Under the pieces are notes generated by a model. It searched no databases and was not told the origin of the DNA. It saw nothing but the letters and a program-made list of their open reading frames with translations. This document shows, one piece after another, positions 60,996 through 64,000 of a DNA stretch of 64,000 bases (positions are counted from its first letter, which is position 1; each line of letters begins with the position of its first letter). Origin of the DNA: Taibaiella koreensis (GTDB lineage Bacteria > Bacteroidota > Bacteroidia > Chitinophagales > Chitinophagaceae); NCBI RefSeq assembly GCF_003545715.1, contig NZ_QVNU01000012.1:31125-95124 (forward strand), in the 5' to 3' direction. The position numbers and the translations under genes were made by a program.

Positions 60996-62417
60996 TTACC
61001 GGTTTACCGGACTTACCCCGAACGGCTTAAAGTAAACATTAAAGCCACCCGGTATACGCACCTTAACATGTTTACCTCCTGCCGTTGCCGGCTGCCAGGA
61101 AGGGCTTCCATCGATGATCTTCTCTAACGCGCGTGTATAATCGGCGATCAGCGACTTTCCCCTCACATTTTCGTACAAGGGGCCATCGGCTGAGATTTGT
61201 ATGTCGTAATAGCGGATTTTCCCTTCTGCGTCGATCACAATATTGGTTACGGCAATGGAGCGTATGCTATCCGGGATATCGGAAAACTGCTTCCGGAAGG
61301 CGTTTTCAGCATAGCTGAAAAGCTCTTTTCCATCCTTATTGAATCGCGCCTTAACAATTGCCGCATCATCATTGTTATACACGATATCCTGGTCCATTTT
61401 GTGAATCATTGGCCCCAGATTTACACGGACAGTGGTCATTTCTTTAGTAGTGGGGTCTTCTACCAATACACTATCGAACGCCTCTGGTGTCCAGTAAAAG
61501 TCATGGCCCCGGAAATGAGTCTTGTCCCCTACTCTTACGCGCTCGTTGTTGTCGGCCGGCTTAGCGGCCAGCAGCAGGCCGGCGCATATGGCCGGGATCC
61601 AGAAGCTATACTTCCAGGCTTGTGTTTTTCTTTGTTGTGTTAACATGGCGATCCTGTTTTTTATGGGTGAGAAATGAAATGAGTGAGCGATCGCGGGCGT
61701 TCCCTGCAACAAGGTCTGCTGCAGCAGAAAATGTCCGTAATCGTAGGCGGTGTCGCCCGAGGCCAAACGGTCGGCCTCATATTCATGCACCAGCCGTAGC
61801 AGGTGACGATAGCGCCATACCAGTGGATGGAACCAGAACAGCGTACAACCAAGCTGCATCAGCAATACATCGAGCCAATGCTTACGCCGGTTGTGCACAT
61901 CCTCATGCCGGAGCACAAAGAGCAACTCCTGCCGGCTATACTGTTCCGGCGTGGCGATAAAGATCCAGCCCATAAAGGAAAAAGGGGCGTGCGGCCGCCG
62001 GTTGCTGTGAAAAATGCGAAAGCCTTCCATTTGCTTAAAGCTGCCGTAGATAGCTGTCCGCAGGATATACACCAGCCCGCGCAGGCTGACGACCGCCATG
62101 GCCAGTACGCCGGCTATATAGATCCCGAAGACCACCGCCTGCCAGCTGATACCGGCTTGTACCCTTGCTTGTGGCGCTGCCACTGCCGGCAATACATAAG
62201 GGTATACCGGCCGCAACAAATTGCCGGCCAAATTGCCCGTACCGCTGCCAGCGCCCGGCAAGGTCAGCGGAAGCAAGGGAAACAGGGCGCCGGCCAGCAG
62301 CGCCGATAACAGGTATAGCCGGTTGAGCGTAAATGCCGGACGGTTGCGGTAGAGCAACTCGTAAAGGACAAGCAGCAGCGTCCATATGAGGGTCGCTTTG
62401 AGGAGATAGGTCTGCAT
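60996..62417 (-). CDS. BlaR1/MecR1-like M56 metallopeptidase sensor
   Basis: A 473-residue protein. The N-terminal membrane part (about four helices to residue 125) is followed by an M56 zinc peptidase domain with HExxH as 'HEDVH' (171-175) and the downstream Glu in 'HEYEADRLASG'. A further transmembrane helix lies near residue 270. The extracytoplasmic tail (about 290-473) is not a penicillin-binding domain; it has a TonB-C-like end. It follows the BlaI gene by 6 bp, the usual pair: the peptidase inactivates the repressor on a signal. The tail is similar to the separate protein at 62968. Confidence 0.88.
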   Translation of the reverse strand: MQTYLLKATLIWTLLLVLYELLYRNRPAFTLNRLYLLSALLAGALFPLLPLTLPGAGSGTGNLAGNLLRPVYPYVLPAVAAPQARVQAGISWQAVVFGIYIAGVLAMAVVSLRGLVYILRTAIYGSFKQMEGFRIFHSNRRPHAPFSFMGWIFIATPEQYSRQELLFVLRHEDVHNRRKHWLDVLLMQLGCTLFWFHPLVWRYRHLLRLVHEYEADRLASGDTAYDYGHFLLQQTLLQGTPAIAHSFHFSPIKNRIAMLTQQRKTQAWKYSFWIPAICAGLLLAAKPADNNERVRVGDKTHFRGHDFYWTPEAFDSVLVEDPTTKEMTTVRVNLGPMIHKMDQDIVYNNDDAAIVKARFNKDGKELFSYAENAFRKQFSDIPDSIRSIAVTNIVIDAEGKIRYYDIQISADGPLYENVRGKSLIADYTRALEKIIDGSPSWQPATAGGKHVKVRIPGGFNVYFKPFGVSPVNR

Positions 62418-62423
62418 GGCTGT

Positions 62424-62792
62424 TTATTTTTTAGGTTTGAGTTGCTCCAGCTGCTTCATCAGCTGGTTGAGATCTTTAAGATTGATCTGGTTCTCTTCCA
62501 CCAGGAAGGATACCAGCTGTTTGGGCGAGCCATTAAAGTAGTTACCGATCCATTGCTTTAACCCGCTCTTGGTGTAGTCTTCTTTAGCAATCAAAGCAAA
62601 ATACTCATGGGTCTTGCCATAGGCTTTGTGCCCTACAAATCCCTTCTTTTCGAGGATACGGACAACCGAGGATACCGTACTATGCGGTATATCGGGATCG
62701 CCCAGGGCTTCGATAATATCGCGGACCAGGCATCTTTCCTGTTCCCAGATGATCTGCATCACCTGCTCTTCCGCTTTGGTCAGTGCTTGCAT
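62424..62792 (-). CDS. BlaI/MecI/CopY family transcriptional repressor
   Basis: A 122-residue winged-helix repressor starting 'ALTKAEEQVMQIIWEQERCLV', with 'STVSSVVRILEKKGFVGHKAYG' in parts as the recognition helix and wing. It represses its own operon and is cleaved through the M56 partner encoded 6 bp downstream. An inverted repeat just upstream of the start is a candidate operator. Confidence 0.93.
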   Translation of the reverse strand: MQALTKAEEQVMQIIWEQERCLVRDIIEALGDPDIPHSTVSSVVRILEKKGFVGHKAYGKTHEYFALIAKEDYTKSGLKQWIGNYFNGSPKQLVSFLVEENQINLKDLNQLMKQLEQLKPKK

Positions 62793-62798
62793 AACGTT

Positions 62799-62814
62799 TC
62801 AATTAGTTAATTGA
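62799..62814. promoter_or_regulatory. Candidate BlaI operator
   Basis: TCAATTAGTTAATTGA is a 7-bp inverted repeat with a 2-nt centre (perfect arms), 7 nt upstream of the blaI ATG on the minus strand. Autoregulation is usual in this family. Confidence 0.5.
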
Positions 62815-62967
62815 CTTTAAAATAAGCTTATTGACGTAAAACTACGTTATAAAACGATAAAAAGCGTCAATCAGGAAAATTTTTTCTAAAAAAATTTTTT
62901 CCCTATCGAAAAAAGGAAGGAATTATTGCAGCATCTCTGTGGGAAGAAAACCCCTGCAGGGATGCCT

Positions 62968-63579
62968 TCAGGAAGACTTGGAAAAGACATAAAAGCCACG
63001 CAGATGCACTTTGACCAGCCGGCGCCGCAGGGTAGCGGGATACCAGGCGGGACTTGTATCAATGATATGGCTAAGCGCCGCTCCATAAGGTTTGTAGGCA
63101 GGACCAGCCTGGTTGATATCATAGTCTTTATGATCAATCATGCAGCTGATATCATAATACCTGATCTTTCCTTGCTCATCGATCACGAGGTTGTCGATAT
63201 ACAAGCTGTAGAGACTATCGGGGAGCTGCGCAAAACGCTGCCGGAACTGCGCGATGACATAGGCATAAAAAGCATCAGCGTCTTTGCCAAAGCGCGCCGG
63301 TTCGAGCGCTTCATAGTTATTGCTGTACACTTCATCGCCGTCCATTTTATCAATTTCCGGAGCCCTCTTTGATATAAGCCAAACTATTTCGCTGGTTACA
63401 GGATCTTCGACCGTCTGACTATCCCTGTCTTCGGGCGCCCATAAAAACGTATGTCCCCGGAAGCGGGTGGTATCGCCTGTTCTGATACGGCTGTCTTCTT
63501 CATTGGGTCTGGCTGTTGCCAGGAAAGCGTTGGCCATTACAATGGCTGTAATGGCGATCCGGATGAGGAATAGGTTCAT
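62968..63579 (-). CDS. Secreted paralogue of the BlaR1-like tail domain
   Basis: A 203-residue protein with a signal peptide ('FLIRIAITAIVMANAFLATA'). The mature part follows the extracytoplasmic tail of the M56 protein at 60996 block by block: 'RIRTGDTTRFRGHTFLWAPE' against 'RVRVGDKTHFRGHDFYWTPE', 'EIDKMDGDEVYSNN' against 'MIHKMDQDIVYNND', and 'IDEQGKIRYYDI' against 'IDAEGKIRYYDI'. It lacks the peptidase. Start 63579 is chosen at the signal peptide. Role unknown; it could compete for the same ligand or partner. Confidence 0.68.
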   Translation of the reverse strand: MNLFLIRIAITAIVMANAFLATARPNEEDSRIRTGDTTRFRGHTFLWAPEDRDSQTVEDPVTSEIVWLISKRAPEIDKMDGDEVYSNNYEALEPARFGKDADAFYAYVIAQFRQRFAQLPDSLYSLYIDNLVIDEQGKIRYYDISCMIDHKDYDINQAGPAYKPYGAALSHIIDTSPAWYPATLRRRLVKVHLRGFYVFSKSS

Positions 63580-63731
63580 AGCGCTTCGATTATTAAAAAG
63601 GGAAATCCTAATACGGAAGTTAAGTATAAAAACGGCCCGACGCCACAGTACATCGGCCGAAAGGACATGCCGGTACAAAAATTTTTTGCTGGTCAAAGAC
63701 GAAACCTTACCTTTGCGGACTTCCTGCTACC

Positions 63732-63803
63732 GGCCTCGTAGTACAATGGATAGTATAAGAGTTTCCGAAGCTCCAGATTCAGGTTCGATTCCTGACGAGG
63801 CCA
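63732..63803 (+). tRNA. tRNA-Arg (CCG)
   Basis: A 72-nt tRNA: acceptor GGCCTCG/CGAGGCC perfect, anticodon loop TTCCGAA (anticodon CCG), T-arm TCAGG/CCTGA, discriminator A, no CCA. The anticodon stem has one weak outer pair. Confidence 0.93.
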
Positions 63804-63808
63804 CAGCC

Positions 63809-63853
63809 ACCGGGAACATTCAGCTTAACTTGAATGTTCCCGGTTTCTTTTTT
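63809..63853 (+). terminator. Terminator of tRNA-Arg
   Basis: Perfect 14-bp stem (63809-63822 with 63831-63844), 8-nt loop, then TTCTTTTTT. Confidence 0.9.
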
Positions 63854-63880
63854 GCATTGCCTTGCTACTGTATACAAATT

Positions 63881-63905
63881 GGATCAAGCGGAATATCTGG
63901 GGGAT
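63881..63905 (+). repeat. Second copy of the 25-nt motif downstream of a tRNA
   Basis: GGATCAAGCGGAATATCTGG followed by GGGAT; 22 of 25 positions match 22161-22185. It again lies 28-37 nt beyond a tRNA terminator. Confidence 0.55.
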
Positions 63906-64000
63906 TTCAAAAAAAGGACTTGCTTTGCGTCTAAAATCCAAACGTTTTGTCCAATCCCTATTTAGAGTTAATTAGCCTGACCCTGCCTGAAGGGTTACCC

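Overview
The window looks like a chromosome segment of a Bacteroidota bacterium, most likely of the Chitinophagaceae/Chitinophagales. The evidence is: type IX secretion C-terminal sorting domains (YPNP blocks), promoters of the Bacteroidota type (TTG or TTTG at -33 and TAnnTTTG at -7), little use of Shine-Dalgarno sites, SusC-like fusion of a carboxypeptidase-like domain to a TonB-dependent receptor, and Bacteroidota-type class I lanthipeptide precursors. Product names come from reading the proteins by eye; no database search was run.

Layout. 1-608: a minus-strand tRNA cluster (Thr, Gly, Tyr, Thr) with a clear promoter. 739-5252: a queuosine-precursor transporter, then a DUF4129/DUF4350/MoxR/SRPBCC operon ended by a strong terminator. 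5883-20693: a plus-strand, tightly spaced hydroxamate (NIS-type) siderophore operon: two tandem IucA/IucC synthetases, TonB-dependent receptor, membrane acyltransferase, PLP decarboxylase, GNAT N-acyltransferase with an extra N-terminal domain, N-hydroxylase, MATE exporter, and, unusually, an acyl carrier protein and an AMP-forming acyl ligase. 20777-22117: class I fructose-bisphosphate aldolase and a CAT-anticodon tRNA.

22829-44620 is the accessory region. It holds four class I lanthipeptide precursors (one at 22.8 kb, three at 43.1-44.6 kb; the 57-residue one is easily missed), a LanC-like cyclase coupled to a secreted EreA/ChaN-like protein, and no LanB dehydratase. Between them lie two giant SpvB/VCBS/RHS proteins pointing towards each other. 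The first is intact and ends in a JAMM-like domain. The second is split by a single-base deletion and carries an AT-richer variable tail followed by a possible immunity gene. Each RHS gene has a small T9SS partner whose mature N-terminus is a conserved Cys-bracketed YD-repeat-like peptide.

44745-63803 returns to mostly housekeeping content: dnaK, a putative porin, an RluA pseudouridine synthase, DUF4919, queG without a normal start codon, two tandem PNGase F-like T9SS proteins that share a palindromic upstream site, an amino acid permease, a UbiA-like protein, GtrA, a BlaR1/BlaI pair with a stand-alone paralogue of the BlaR1 tail, and a tRNA-Arg. A short MITE-like element with terminal inverted repeats occurs twice (46.9 and 56.9 kb).
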